Below, one piece after another: positions 28,201 through 37,300 of a DNA stretch of 45,042 bases. The position numbers and the translations under genes are program-made. Where the stretch lies: positions 1-45,042 of the forward strand of contig JAFLTR010000016.1 in NCBI GenBank assembly GCA_022509205.1, written 5' to 3'. The DNA is from Muribaculaceae bacterium. Lineage in GTDB: Bacteria; Bacteroidota; Bacteroidia; Bacteroidales; Muribaculaceae. Under the pieces are notes generated by a model, which saw nothing but the letters and a program-made list of their open reading frames with translations, was not told where the DNA came from and searched no databases. The first letter of the stretch is position 1. Every line of letters begins with the position of its first letter.

Positions 28201-28438
28201 TGTGCACGCCTCCGTAGTTGTAAGGGTATTTTCCTGTAGTCCATACATAGCTTAGTTGTCCTGTCCAATCGTTGGCTGATGTGGGAAGAACGGCCACCCC
28301 TTTGTTAGTGGTTTTCATACCATCCCAATGTACAAGGGCAAAGAGACCTGATTCATCATCGTTAGTAGTTGCACCGGCAATTGGCGCTCCAAATATTAGA
28401 CTGAAAATTAGAGAAAAAATTATAGGATAATGTTTCAT
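25235..28438 (-). CDS. Very large secreted multidomain protein with Fn3 and MAM-like domains
   Basis: This is a 1067-residue protein with a signal peptide (ending near IAGA). Residues about 30-280 look like a beta-propeller-type region built of SxDRxTGEA-like blades. Fibronectin type III-like stretches follow (about 285-470, including PPSNISARHYGGKMHINWTP). Two choice-of-anchor J / MAM-like jelly-roll domains come next (about 480-640 and 840-1000), with Fn3-like sequence between. The C-terminus, NIYALDGRKIHQGYG then SGIYVVNVGKESLKVLVK, is a good T9SS type-A sorting domain. It is likely a surface protein exported by the porU/porV system. No enzyme domain is seen. The function could be adhesion or glycan binding. 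Confidence 0.8.
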   Translation of the reverse strand: MKHYPIIFSLIFSLIFGAPIAGATTNDDESGLFALVHWDGMKTTNKGVAVLPTSANDWTGQLSYVWTTGKYPYNYGGVHIENKYFCVFLRIMDGYLLEQYAYIFDDKTGEQIDQIHLPIPFDLYDGDYYEADETIYAFVKDFSTEKFGWAKIDPTTARMEMVKEYPSLRLYGVAITEDGQAYGISGDGEVYSIDRTTGEAQLLFSHDDLATKTEPKAHTGGAWDEDNKRMVFAVCNLEKDGGSRLFSVDPAKKTVNLIYKLDGLGTQLAGLYFEQAVHPQAPGVATNLAVNFPNSSLSGKISFKLPTTHHDGSLMNKNMDYVVKIDGHNIHEGSGAPGQDISLDASLDKEGWHTFFVRCSNENGKGRSTKFETFVGYEAPLPPSNISARHYGGKMHINWTPSPDKGAKGGPVDVENIKYVIKTNQGETFLSEPGATSYEYTLPVPESFTPWYSTISAQNAEGTSAPVASNNVPLGVLTDDYFQDFSKESSKYDFTTLDSNNDGLSWYWSNEGLMAIRYNASLEMDDYLTLPPVNMNYGDFYALEFDAGVYNFEEKIEVTLGEDYNQTGMNNAQVVFGPVNLTATNFQEESWHHLNFAMKAPDDSKFFISIHGISPADRNVILIDNIYLRKLAGGGVPAAITDLVAIADSKGGKSVTIKGSLPKLDVAGNTLASVDYIKISRDGKLIATITPDNPVSFTWTDTGAIMGGNNYVVTAGNSIGDGMNARCAAYAGFVNPKTPEDCELEYAADSYSSVKFSWSPVTEDLNGKDIKDVVDYDVIKAADGVSSYLSKGQKEAFIIEDFSSLTYPIYVQYGTYANVNGLNGDMIVSPQIPVGPALKMPLIEGFNSGITMPYGLDLNLNNSDSGLYTTSDNENYQSADGDGGHGVFIGSQAGESATIYTAWIKIPENAVEPVASIQFFGEGDALNNMIYVGVSTNLAEDFRLAASIETGGMGWQTAEVDLSQYRGKDIRMALKFETQRNTYLRFDDFRVYDKGDAGVDGIFNEGSFTVIAGNGRLSIDGTNNAPVNIYALDGRKIHQGYGDVSINMNSGIYVVNVGKESLKVLVK

Positions 28439-29118
28439 AGGATAAGAACGTTAGGCTATTTTTAAAAGGGTTCAGATATCAGATACCGAATATTGAGTTG
28501 TTATATGTCAGATCGGTGAGATGGAATTAAATACGGGATAATAATTGTGCAAAACGCACCAAGAGAGCGTAACGTTGCCACTTTTCACTGAGAGATAAAA
28601 AATGAAAATTTGGCGATTCTAAACGGTCAGAAACAAGCGCAATTTACGCATTGAAATATGTCTGGAATGCAGTGCTGAATAAAAGAATACAAGGCAGTCC
28701 AATGCAAATTTAACAATAATTTCCTATAAAGCAAATGGTTATTTTATAAATTTAGAAATATTAAGATATCTTCAAAAAATCATGTCACTCCAAAACCATA
28801 GGAGCAAGTAGGGTGTCGTAGAAAATCAGGCTTTGATACCCATCTTTTCAGTTATCTTTTATCCTACAGGCGATTAAGAAAGAAGATAAGAGAAAGACCC
28901 GGAGAAGGGGTGGCGAAATATGCACAGAATAGGGGAAATTGTGAAATGTGAAGGATTGTTAATTAAAGTTGGAAGTGTTGAAAATAAATAATTTAGTGAT
29001 TTAAATTCCGTAATTTAGAGGTGGAAATCGGGGAAATTATTGCCTCGACGGTTAATACCGAAAGACACGAAATCATAAGAAATTTTATAGCAGACTTTTA
29101 GAGATTCTATAGGTTGAT
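28439..29118. other. Large divergent intergenic region (680 bases)
   Basis: No coding region that I can support lies here; open frames are short (23 codons at most on the plus strand near 28920). It holds the promoter of the 1067-residue gene at 28705-28735, leaving a leader of about 260 bases. It also holds an imperfect hairpin GGGTGTC (28811-28817) / GATACCC (28835-28841). I could not match the leader to a known riboswitch or RNA family by eye. No exact -7 box was found for the NlpC/P60 gene. Confidence 0.5.
28705..28735 (-). promoter_or_regulatory. Complete Bacteroidetes promoter for the 1067-residue protein
   Basis: Read on the minus strand, TTTG (28735-28732) is followed after 19 bases by TAAATTTG (28712-28705). 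Both elements and the spacing match the consensus. The start codon is at 28438, so the transcript would carry a leader of roughly 260 bases. Confidence 0.62.
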
Positions 29119-29739
29119 ATGAAATATAGTTTCACTATACTCCTTGCAATATTCTTGATGAGCTTTACGCCGGCTCTCGGACAGGTGCCGAGTTCCAGGG
29201 ATGTCCATAAGGAGATGCACTCCCGTTTGCTGGCAAATGCCACAAACGGTATTGACAAAAGAGTGATCCAAGATTACATAAAGGCCGAATTGGATTCCAG
29301 GGAGGTCGACCCGATGTTTGAGGGCTTGTCGAAAGAATCGATCGAGATGATATCCGACCTTCTCTCGGAGGCACAAAGCCACACCGGGAAGCGTTATCGC
29401 TATGGGGCGAAAGGGCCCGACAATTTTGATTGCTCCGGATTCACCGGTTTTGTTTTCAATCAATTCGGCTACAAACTGAATTCATCATCGCGGGGTCAGT
29501 ATTCCGACGGAGTTGAAGTGGAGAAAGATTCCCTCAGACCCGGCGATCTGGTATTCTTCTCCAGTCCGAGAAGCAAGGGTGGTGTGGGCCATGTAGGAAT
29601 CGTAGTAGATGCCGACAATGAACACCATACCTTTAATTTCATTCATGCAGCAATCGGAGGGGGCATTGAGATTCAGAAAAGCACGGCCCCATATTACTTG
29701 AAAAGATACGTCGGAGCGCGTCGTATAATCACCGAATGA
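29119..29739 (+). CDS. NlpC/P60-family cell-wall hydrolase (C40 peptidase)
   Basis: This 206-residue exported protein has a signal peptide (ending near ALGQ), a helical segment of about 60 residues and a C-terminal NlpC/P60 domain. The catalytic triad is Cys105 in FDCSGF, His158 in GHVGIV and His176 in FIHAA. GQYSDGVEVEKDSLRPGDLV is the typical middle strand of these enzymes. They cleave peptidoglycan stem peptides, usually between D-Glu and the diamino acid, in the periplasm. It is a stand-alone gene facing the uvrD-type gene, with a strong hairpin between. The N-terminal segment has no SH3 domain that I recognise. Confidence 0.92.
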   Translation: MKYSFTILLAIFLMSFTPALGQVPSSRDVHKEMHSRLLANATNGIDKRVIQDYIKAELDSREVDPMFEGLSKESIEMISDLLSEAQSHTGKRYRYGAKGPDNFDCSGFTGFVFNQFGYKLNSSSRGQYSDGVEVEKDSLRPGDLVFFSSPRSKGGVGHVGIVVDADNEHHTFNFIHAAIGGGIEIQKSTAPYYLKRYVGARRIITE

Positions 29740-29753
29740 CCATTTTTCTACAG

Positions 29754-29787
29754 GAGGTTAAGGCACGGTAGAAACTGCCGTAACCTC
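29754..29787. terminator. Bidirectional hairpin terminator
   Basis: GAGGTTA (29754-29760) pairs with TAACCTC (29781-29787). After one mismatch GGCA (29762-29765) pairs with TGCC (29776-29779), leaving a 10-base loop. It sits between the convergent NlpC/P60 and helicase genes and suits termination on both strands. Confidence 0.7.
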
Positions 29788-29789
29788 AA

Positions 29790-31898
29790 TTATATCACTG
29801 TCAGGACACGCAACAACAGATTGCGGGTGGTGTCGCCAAATCTTACTTTATACGACTTTGAGGAGGCATCGTAAGCTTCGATCACACCTTCGCCGAAAAT
29901 CTTATGGCTGACGCGTGTGCCGTTAGGCAACGGTTTTTCAGCATTCCCGCCCAGTTCCTCACGCAACATTGCCACCATCTGTCGGGTGCCTTCAAGTAAA
30001 GCCGGATCCATCACCCCTTCTCGTTTCAACATCCAATCAGGCACCTCCGAAATGAACCGAGAGGGATATTTCAAAGCCCCGGTATCATTCATATATCCTT
30101 CCGACTCACATAGCCAAAGCATTTTTTCAGCACGGGTGACCGCCACATACATAAGCCGGCGCTCCTCCTCCTCGCCATCCTCGCGGCGTTCACGGATGCT
30201 CCGGTGGTTGGGGAAAACACCCTCAGTAAGTCCTATCACAAACACTTCCGGAAATTCAAGACCCTTGGCCTGATGGATTGTCATCAGTCTCACTTTCTCT
30301 GAATCGAGAGTACGGTCGACATTGGTGTATAGAGCCACTTCCTGAAGATAGGATATCAAGTCGGCATCCCCTTCATCTATCCTTCCGGCCTCGAATTCCT
30401 TCATGGAATTGATCAGTTCCGCTATATTTTCCAGGCGTTCCTCCTCCTCGTCATTCCTGTAATGGTCGCCCAGACCACTCTCCTTCATCACCCAGTCGGC
30501 CAGGTCGGAGACCCTCATCAGGGGTATTCTTTCGCGTGCTCCGTCAATCAGGTTTATGAAAGCAATGAGGCTCGGTTTGTTGAACGGTTTTTCTCCTATA
30601 TGTCGGCGTAAGGCAGTCATCAGGGGGATTTGTTCCTCCTCCGCAATCAGGGTGAGCGTTTTCATAGAGGAATCGCCGAATTTGCGGGCCGGCAGATTGA
30701 TGATGCGACGGAACGAAAGGTCGTCATCCTCCGAAGCCACAAGTCTAAGATAAGAGAGCACATCTTTTATTTCCTTACGCTCGAAAAATCTCACGCCTCC
30801 CCAAACCGTATAAGGCAGTTTATGTTTCAACAAGGCTTGTTCTATCTGCCTGGACAGGAAACTGCTTCTATATAATACGGCAAACTGATTCGGAGACATG
30901 CCGCTTTTGATTCCCTCTTCGATGCGGGAGGCGATGAAGTCAGCTTCCTCTTTTTCCGATTTGGAGTGAAGATGCACAGGCTGCCGCTCATTGAGCTTTA
31001 TAGTGTAGAGGTCTTTGGGCACCCTGTTCTTGTTGTTTTCGATAATCCGGTTGGCCACCTCGAGGATATCGGGAGTGGAACGATAATTCCGGGCCAGGAT
31101 GATATCGGTTTTAGCCTTAAAATCGACAAAGATCTTGGGATTTGCACCCCTCCATTCGTAGATTGCCTGGTCGGGGTCGCCCACTATAAATAGATTGCCA
31201 TGATGCTGGGTGAGCGCGTGAAGGAGTTTCCAGTCGTCGCCCGTGCAATCCTGCACCTCGTCGACCATCAGATAATTAAGTTTCTCTGTCCAGTATTTCC
31301 GGGCTTCCGGGAAATGATTGAGTATATAGAGAGTGAAATATAACAGGTCGTCGTAGTCGAGGGCGAAATGCTTTAACTGCAGCCTGAGATATCTAACTGT
31401 TGCATCAGGAGCAAATGAAGAGGAATTGGGGAGAAGATGCTTCTGTATATAATGCGTAGGCTCATATCCTTTAAGAGCAGCCACACTTTTCAGGAAACGT
31501 TCGGCTGTGATTTTCCTACGGTCGATATCGAATTCGATCATCGCCTGCTTGGCGAGCTGTTTGGCATCCTCTTCATCGATGATTGTGAAATTTTTTGGAT
31601 ATCCGATTCGATAGATCTCCCGACGAAGGAACTTTGCGCAGAAACTATGAATGGTGCAGATGAAATCATTGACGCTGCCTCTGTCGACCATTCCGGAAAT
31701 CCTGCGTTTCATTTCCTGTGCGGCCTTATTCGTGAATGTGAGGCAAAGGATATTCCCCGGACTGATTCCGACTTCGTTCACCAGAAAAGCATAACGATGG
31801 GCAATGACCCGGGTTTTCCCCGAGCCGGCACCGGCCACAACGCGTACGCGTCCTTCGGTGGCCTCTACTGCCTGTTGCTGTTTCTCGTTAAGTTCCAA
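29790..31898 (-). CDS. UvrD/Rep/PcrA-type superfamily 1 DNA helicase
   Basis: This 702-residue ATP-dependent 3'-5' helicase has all main SF1A motifs: Walker A GAGSGKT (23-29), CLTFTNKAAQEM, Walker B YLMVDEVQD, GDPDQAIYEWRGA, LARNYRS, and MTIHQAKGLEFPEVFV near 560 with VAVTRAEK following. The C-terminal tail (KIFGEGVIEAYD, SKSYKVRFGD) resembles the PcrA/UvrD Tudor-like domain. Roles are in DNA repair or replication-fork processing. The start appears to be TTG: no ATG lies in frame between the preceding stop and residue 1. It is the last gene of the porU operon. I call it UvrD-type, since UvrD, PcrA and Rep are hard to tell apart. Confidence 0.93.
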   Translation of the reverse strand: MELNEKQQQAVEATEGRVRVVAGAGSGKTRVIAHRYAFLVNEVGISPGNILCLTFTNKAAQEMKRRISGMVDRGSVNDFICTIHSFCAKFLRREIYRIGYPKNFTIIDEEDAKQLAKQAMIEFDIDRRKITAERFLKSVAALKGYEPTHYIQKHLLPNSSSFAPDATVRYLRLQLKHFALDYDDLLYFTLYILNHFPEARKYWTEKLNYLMVDEVQDCTGDDWKLLHALTQHHGNLFIVGDPDQAIYEWRGANPKIFVDFKAKTDIILARNYRSTPDILEVANRIIENNKNRVPKDLYTIKLNERQPVHLHSKSEKEEADFIASRIEEGIKSGMSPNQFAVLYRSSFLSRQIEQALLKHKLPYTVWGGVRFFERKEIKDVLSYLRLVASEDDDLSFRRIINLPARKFGDSSMKTLTLIAEEEQIPLMTALRRHIGEKPFNKPSLIAFINLIDGARERIPLMRVSDLADWVMKESGLGDHYRNDEEEERLENIAELINSMKEFEAGRIDEGDADLISYLQEVALYTNVDRTLDSEKVRLMTIHQAKGLEFPEVFVIGLTEGVFPNHRSIRERREDGEEEERRLMYVAVTRAEKMLWLCESEGYMNDTGALKYPSRFISEVPDWMLKREGVMDPALLEGTRQMVAMLREELGGNAEKPLPNGTRVSHKIFGEGVIEAYDASSKSYKVRFGDTTRNLLLRVLTVI

Positions 31899-31987
31899 TT
31901 TGATGGGCTTGTAGGTACGCTGCCTGCAGCGTTGGAATCAGGTAAAAGTAATAAGTAGGATATAATGATGCAGAGCTTCGCCGGGAA

Positions 31988-32473
31988 TTACTCTAAGAAT
32001 AATTTTTTGATCATGGCTATCGCCATAGCCGATATCCCCTCTTTGCGACCTTCGAAACCGAGATGTTCGGTGGTTGTGGCTTTTACAGACACAGCGTCGG
32101 TATCGACATCCATAATACCGGCCAATATCTTTTGCATCTCCGGAATGTAGTCTTTCAGTTTAGGAGCCTGGGCTACAATCGTGATATCCACGTTCTCAAC
32201 CTTATACCCCTTTTCACCGATGAGCCGAACCACCTCGGCGAGCAATAACTTGCTGTCGGCTCCCTTATATTTAGGGTCGGTGTCGGGGAAATGATATCCT
32301 ATATCCCGCATGGCGGCGGCTCCCAGCAGGGCGTCGCACAAGGCATGGATTGCCACATCGGCGTCGCTATGACCGAGGAGCCCGTGGGTGTGTGGCACTG
32401 ATAACCCGCATAACCAAAGCTCGCGGTTGTCCACGAGCTTATGCACATCATATCCTAATCCTACACGAAACAT
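31988..32473 (-). CDS. ispF: 2-C-methyl-D-erythritol 2,4-cyclodiphosphate synthase
   Basis: This 161-residue enzyme of the MEP isoprenoid pathway forms the cyclic diphosphate from CDP-methylerythritol phosphate, releasing CMP. The length is normal. Zinc ligands are seen in GYDVHKL (Asp9, His11) and in GHSDADVAIHALCDALLGA (His43). The conserved FPDTDPKYKGADS and the C-terminal VSVKATTTEHLGFEGRKEGI are also present. It is a cytoplasmic trimer in known cases. It sits between porV and the helicase gene on the same strand with gaps of 46 and 89 bases, an arrangement I recall from other Bacteroidetes. Confidence 0.97.
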   Translation of the reverse strand: MFRVGLGYDVHKLVDNRELWLCGLSVPHTHGLLGHSDADVAIHALCDALLGAAAMRDIGYHFPDTDPKYKGADSKLLLAEVVRLIGEKGYKVENVDITIVAQAPKLKDYIPEMQKILAGIMDVDTDAVSVKATTTEHLGFEGRKEGISAMAIAMIKKLFLE

Positions 32474-32490
32474 TCTTTTTATTTGTAATG

Positions 32491-32506
32491 ACGCTGCGAT
32501 CAGCGT
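32491..32506 (-). terminator. Short hairpin between porV and ispF
   Basis: ACGCTG (32491-32496) and CAGCGT (32501-32506) form a 6-base GC-rich stem with a 4-base loop in the 46-base spacer. No T-run follows on the minus strand, so it may be an mRNA-processing or attenuating hairpin rather than a full terminator. Confidence 0.35.
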
Positions 32507-32519
32507 ATGGTACTTCTTT

Positions 32520-33746
32520 TTAACGGCGTCTTTTGCCGATCAGATCCTGCAGACCTTCAAGGTCGAAACTCAATGTGAAACGAAGAGTCTGATCGAGCGG
32601 TGAACTCTGTGCCGTAGCCAGCATATAGGAGGCATCAAGACGCACTATATTAAGGGAGAAGCCGGCTCCGAAGGTGAAATAACTCCTTCCGCCCTTGGAT
32701 GCTGCCTCATAGTTGTAGCCAAGACGGGCAAAGAACTGCTGGTTGTAGGCATACTCTCCACCGAAAGATACTGAAATTTCTTCCATCTCCTCCTTGAAAC
32801 CGCCGGGAGCATCGGAGAAACTCTTGAAGATACCGGCAATCGGCGACATGGTTTCCCATTTCTCCTTTGCCTCCTCATAAGCCTGCTGGTCTTCGATAGT
32901 TTCCCCGTTATTGAAGTCTTTCAGACGGGGCATCGTGGGCACAAGCAATTTATTGAGATCGAGGCCAACCGAAAGGGTGTTGTAGTCGGCAAGCGGAAAC
33001 ATGAACTGGGCTCCGAGACGGAGATTGGTAGGGAGGAAAGCGTAGTTGGCCCCATGGTCGTAGCTCACCTTCGTACCTATATTTGATATGTCGAAACCCC
33101 ATGCAAACTGACATTCGCTCCTTCCGATCATAGGGTAAGTGACGAAATAACCGGAAATGTCAGCCGAGAAAGCACTGGCGGCAGTATTGGTGTCGCCTGA
33201 AAGGGCATCCTCGTAGGAGAGGTCTGACAAAATATACCTCATCACCACTCCCATTGAGAATTTCTCGGAAAGCTTACGGGAGTAACCGATATCGAAAGCG
33301 AACTCGTATGGATTGATGGTCTGCACTCCGTCGAGCCCGGTGTCGCCATAACCCATAGTGACCTCACCGAGAGAGAAATACCGGAATGAGGCGCTGAGAG
33401 CCTGGTTGTCGCTGCTGCCAAGCTTATAATATCCTGTGAGGTCAGCCAGGAAGATATCGTTTACAATCTTCCGGAGCCACGGGGTATAGGAGATAGCCAC
33501 AGCCGACTTACTGTAGGCGAAGGCATATTTCGAGGGATTCCAGAACTGTGAGTTTACGTCGGGGTCGGTGGCCGCACCAAGGTTACCCATACCCGAACCA
33601 CGGGCATCGGGAGTGATGCTAAGTGTGGTGACACCTGTATTCACAGGATTGAAATCATCATCCTTGATATCGTTTTGAGAGAAGGCGGGTAAAGTTCCGG
33701 CCATCACCCATATCAAAGCTATTCCTGATATTATCTTTTTTGACAT
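32520..33746 (-). CDS. porV: Type IX secretion system outer-membrane protein PorV (LptO)
   Basis: This is a 408-residue barrel protein with a signal peptide ending near AFSQ. The mature N-terminus holds the PorV signature: TGVTTLSITPDARGSGMGNLG, then ATDPDVNSQFWNPSKYAFA. A FadL-like beta-barrel follows and the chain ends in RRR. PorV shuttles T9SS cargo from the translocon to the attachment complex and binds the sortase PorU. It lies 13 bases after the FAH-like gene and two genes after porU, fitting the known porU-porV linkage in Bacteroidetes. Confidence is high for the family. Confidence 0.93.
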   Translation of the reverse strand: MSKKIISGIALIWVMAGTLPAFSQNDIKDDDFNPVNTGVTTLSITPDARGSGMGNLGAATDPDVNSQFWNPSKYAFAYSKSAVAISYTPWLRKIVNDIFLADLTGYYKLGSSDNQALSASFRYFSLGEVTMGYGDTGLDGVQTINPYEFAFDIGYSRKLSEKFSMGVVMRYILSDLSYEDALSGDTNTAASAFSADISGYFVTYPMIGRSECQFAWGFDISNIGTKVSYDHGANYAFLPTNLRLGAQFMFPLADYNTLSVGLDLNKLLVPTMPRLKDFNNGETIEDQQAYEEAKEKWETMSPIAGIFKSFSDAPGGFKEEMEEISVSFGGEYAYNQQFFARLGYNYEAASKGGRSYFTFGAGFSLNIVRLDASYMLATAQSSPLDQTLRFTLSFDLEGLQDLIGKRRR

Positions 33747-33759
33747 ACCGATAATATTT

Positions 33760-34335
33760 TCATTTTATTTTCACATGAAAAGCATACTTGCCATCTACAA
33801 GTATCTCAATGAGATCGCCTTCCCTGACGGGTGCTTCCTCAGAGAGCCCGGGCATGATTACATCCCCCATTTTAAGGGTATTCAGCCTTGAAAGGGAGGA
33901 TATGCAATAATCTATGTCGTGTTTCAAATTTTCCATTCTGAAAGAGGATATTTCCTCTCCGTTTATTTTCATAGACAGCCCGGCATCCTTATCGAAAGGA
34001 ATGAAAGGGGCGGCCATCAGCGATCGGTCGAAACTCCTGGAAGGATCTTCCGGCAGTCCGGTCTCGCGTAGCCTTTCAGCAAACTGCGGAAGGCGGAAAT
34101 GGATAGCCGGAGCCATTTCAGAATAATATCTTCCACTGAATTTCGGGGCGACCGACTTACCCAGCCGTGAGATCTTGACTGCAAATCCTATGGCGGCAAC
34201 AGTCTCTCCATATTCATCCGGGAGATAGAAGGGTTTGCCGGTGTTGCTCAAGGCAGAGTCGGCGAGCAGATACCAGCCGAGCTGATTCCCGGTTTCCGCT
34301 TCGGAATAATTGTCTGTCACCACCATCACTTTCAT
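33760..34335 (-). CDS. Short FAH-like protein in the T9SS locus
   Basis: This is a 191-residue cytoplasmic protein with no signal peptide. The pattern IGFAVKISRLGKSVA in the first third, the middle MAPAIHFRLPQ and the C-terminal MGDVIMPGLSEEAPVREGDLIEILVDG resemble the fumarylacetoacetate hydrolase (FAH) fold. The usual paired glutamate metal ligands are not evident, so catalytic activity is doubtful. An FAH-family gene next to porU and porV is also what I recall for Porphyromonas gingivalis, which would make the position conserved. It is 7 bases downstream of porU and 13 bases upstream of porV. The role in secretion, if any, is unknown. Confidence 0.6.
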   Translation of the reverse strand: MKVMVVTDNYSEAETGNQLGWYLLADSALSNTGKPFYLPDEYGETVAAIGFAVKISRLGKSVAPKFSGRYYSEMAPAIHFRLPQFAERLRETGLPEDPSRSFDRSLMAAPFIPFDKDAGLSMKINGEEISSFRMENLKHDIDYCISSLSRLNTLKMGDVIMPGLSEEAPVREGDLIEILVDGKYAFHVKIK

Positions 34336-34342
34336 AAGCCTG

Positions 34343-37300
34343 TTACTTTACTATCAGTTTCTTAGTTTTGGTGACGGTTGCCCCGGAGTCGGTCTTGATG
34401 ATGGCTCTATACAGATAGATACCGCCGGATACCCTTACTCCTCCGAAGTCGCATAGATTCCATCCCAAGGAGGTGCGCGTAGAGGAGCTTGTGAGTGAAG
34501 GTGCCGTGTCGCGCCACACCTTGCGCCCCCATATATCAAACACTTCTATTGCACATTCCATTGAAGATGTGCTGCCGTCTGTGGCCACGATGAAGTTGAC
34601 GCCGGAAGTTGCCGGGTTTACATCTGTGGTGAGTGTCTCGATTGTCGGCTTCCATAGAGCTGAGATAGCAAAGCTAAGAGTGGCAGTAGTGGAATTGTTA
34701 GCACTGTCCCATACTGTTAAAGATAGTGTGTGGGAACCCTGGGGGATATCTCCGAGCGAGTAGACGAGATGACCTTTACCGGGTTCATTTTCATCCGGCA
34801 CGAAATATTGGGCCACGTCGTCATAATATGTCTTGCCGTCGAGATTGAGGGTAATGTTATGACCTATGCCCGCTTCGGAAAGACTGATGCCTGACTCATC
34901 GAAGAATCTGGCTGTCAGTACCGGATTCGGGCTCACCTGGCTGCCACTCACAAACGAGGGTGAATTGAGATAGAATTCCAACATCTTCGGACCCTCGAAA
35001 TCATCGGGAGCTTTCTCATCATAACCGTAGGCGAAGAGCTTGTCGCTTGAACCGTTTGCCTCCCTTCCGTCTTCGCTAAAGGCGTAGAAAGAGAGGAGGG
35101 CAGGAGAATAATTGTTCTCTATCTCGGCCGGCATGGTGAAACTTGTTTCCCATTTGCCGTCGGTGACTTTGGTACGTCCCACGAAAAGGCGGGTCTTGCG
35201 GTCGTTGTAAACTGAAACTACCCCATCGGAACCGTTAGCGTTGGTGGATATCACCTTTTCGGCATCGAAAAGGGTGATTTCTGCGATACCGTTGAAATCT
35301 TCAAGGGGCAGACCGTCGGTGTCTTCCACGTGGCCTGAAAGCTTGACGCTTGAACGGGCCTGGAGCACCGGGTATTCTTCGGCTTCGGCGATGTTCACAC
35401 CATTGATTTCATCAACGATTACATTCAGTTTCGGGAAGGGGAGACGCATGGATGGATCCCCGATCAGGCCGTAGCGGAGTTTGTTGGTGCCGGTGTTACT
35501 GTCGTTTTTACCTTTACGCATCACATCGCCCACACGGATGAAATCACCGTTTTCTTCCTGTTCGAAGAAATATTTGGCCGTAGACTTGTTCAAGACACCG
35601 TTGGCGGATATCAATACCTCACGGCTCGGACATATAAGGCCGATAGCACCGGAATTTGGGAGCAGCCAGAGAGTTTCGGCACCGCTGACTTCGTCGGCAT
35701 CCCATCTCAGGAATTCACAGGTAGCCGCATATATGAATGGCAACCTGGTGTTGCTCATCGATATAATATTGGGCCATGTGAGAAGATATTCATGTCCCCA
35801 GCCCGAGGGATTGGCATGCCCGATGTAATCGATCAGGGTAAGACCCTCGTTCCATTTGTTCATGAGCCGGTTGTGGGCCTGGGGATATGAGGCTCCCACG
35901 CCGGTGTATTCGAGGGTATAGGCATCCAGATAAAGCTTTTCATATTGGAATTCGGAGCCTTTGTTGGTGGAAAGCATCGTTTCTATAACATTTTCGGCCT
36001 GATCGAGATGCACTCCGTTGTCCTGGTCGTCGGCGATCACCATCACATTGTTGCGCCAGGATCCCAAATCGGGGTTGCTTACATAATTCTCGAGTTTGTC
36101 GAGCGCAGCGTTAGCTTCGGTCATCGACTTGAAAGGCATTCTTGCCACAGCCACATGGATCTCCGCCGTGCCGATATTGAAATTGCCTGTCACATCTTTC
36201 AGCATGCCGATATAATCGTCGGTGGAGTAGGAAGTGGTCTGGGTTTCTCCGGTGGGAGATTGCCAGATCGGCACTCTGGGATAGCCCGAATTCTTCACAT
36301 GGGCCGTCACCTGCTTGTTGTCGTATGTAGGACGGCTCATTATCAGACAGTAGGCCGGATAATCACCCTCCTGTCCGTTGGCACGGTCATACCACATCTT
36401 TAGGAGCTTGCGGAAGGCGGTGACATCCGGCTTTCCGCTTGAAAATTCATTATAGATGGCTTCGGGGGTCAAAACCGTTACCTGCAGGCCGTCGGTTGCC
36501 GCATGGAAAGCAGCGAGACGCTCGCCGGCGGCTGTGAATTCCGCGGGACAGATCACAAGCATATCGGGAGCCGGCAGGGAATGAATGTCCTGGTTATTCA
36601 CCTTCACGGAAGGACTTGCGGCACGGCTGATCCTTGAGGGATCGAACGCCACGTATTCATGATAGCCCGGTTCGGCCAAATAGGAAAGGCCGGACTCGGT
36701 TAGTTTAGTCGCCACCTCGAGAGGAGCCTCAGGATTTGTGACATCCCATAATCTCACTGATGATCCGGCTCCCCCTACAATCACTTCTGAAGGTTGAGTA
36801 GGGCTTAGATAATAATATAACTCGCCACCGGTGAAAGTCAGGCTGCGGGGATATTCCACCTCTATATAATTGAGGGCAGCAGTTGTTACTATGCCGCTTC
36901 CATTGAATTTTATTCCGAGATCAAGGGAAAGCCCCGGATCTTCCACCTCCTTATTGGTTACTGTCGTGACAATTAATTTTGTAGAAGAATAAGGCATCTG
37001 GTCGTTGTTGGCGGCCGGAAGTTGCTTGCCGTTGGCTGTCAGAACGATGGAACTGGTGCCGGCAGTGGTTTTGCAACCGAAAGCCACGGTGACGGTCGCA
37101 TCGCCTGTGTTGCCCGGAAGGGGGAAATTGAAAGAGCGGTTGCTCTGGGTGCGGAATTCCTCTCCCAGCACAAGACGCCCTGTATTCATAGGCATCGAAA
37201 GCTCCTGCTCATGAAGGAGACGCTCGGTGAAAACCGTTATAGGGGCTCCTGAAGCGGTAAGCCCGCTCTCAAACTTCTCAGCCTCTTTTCTTTCTCCCTC

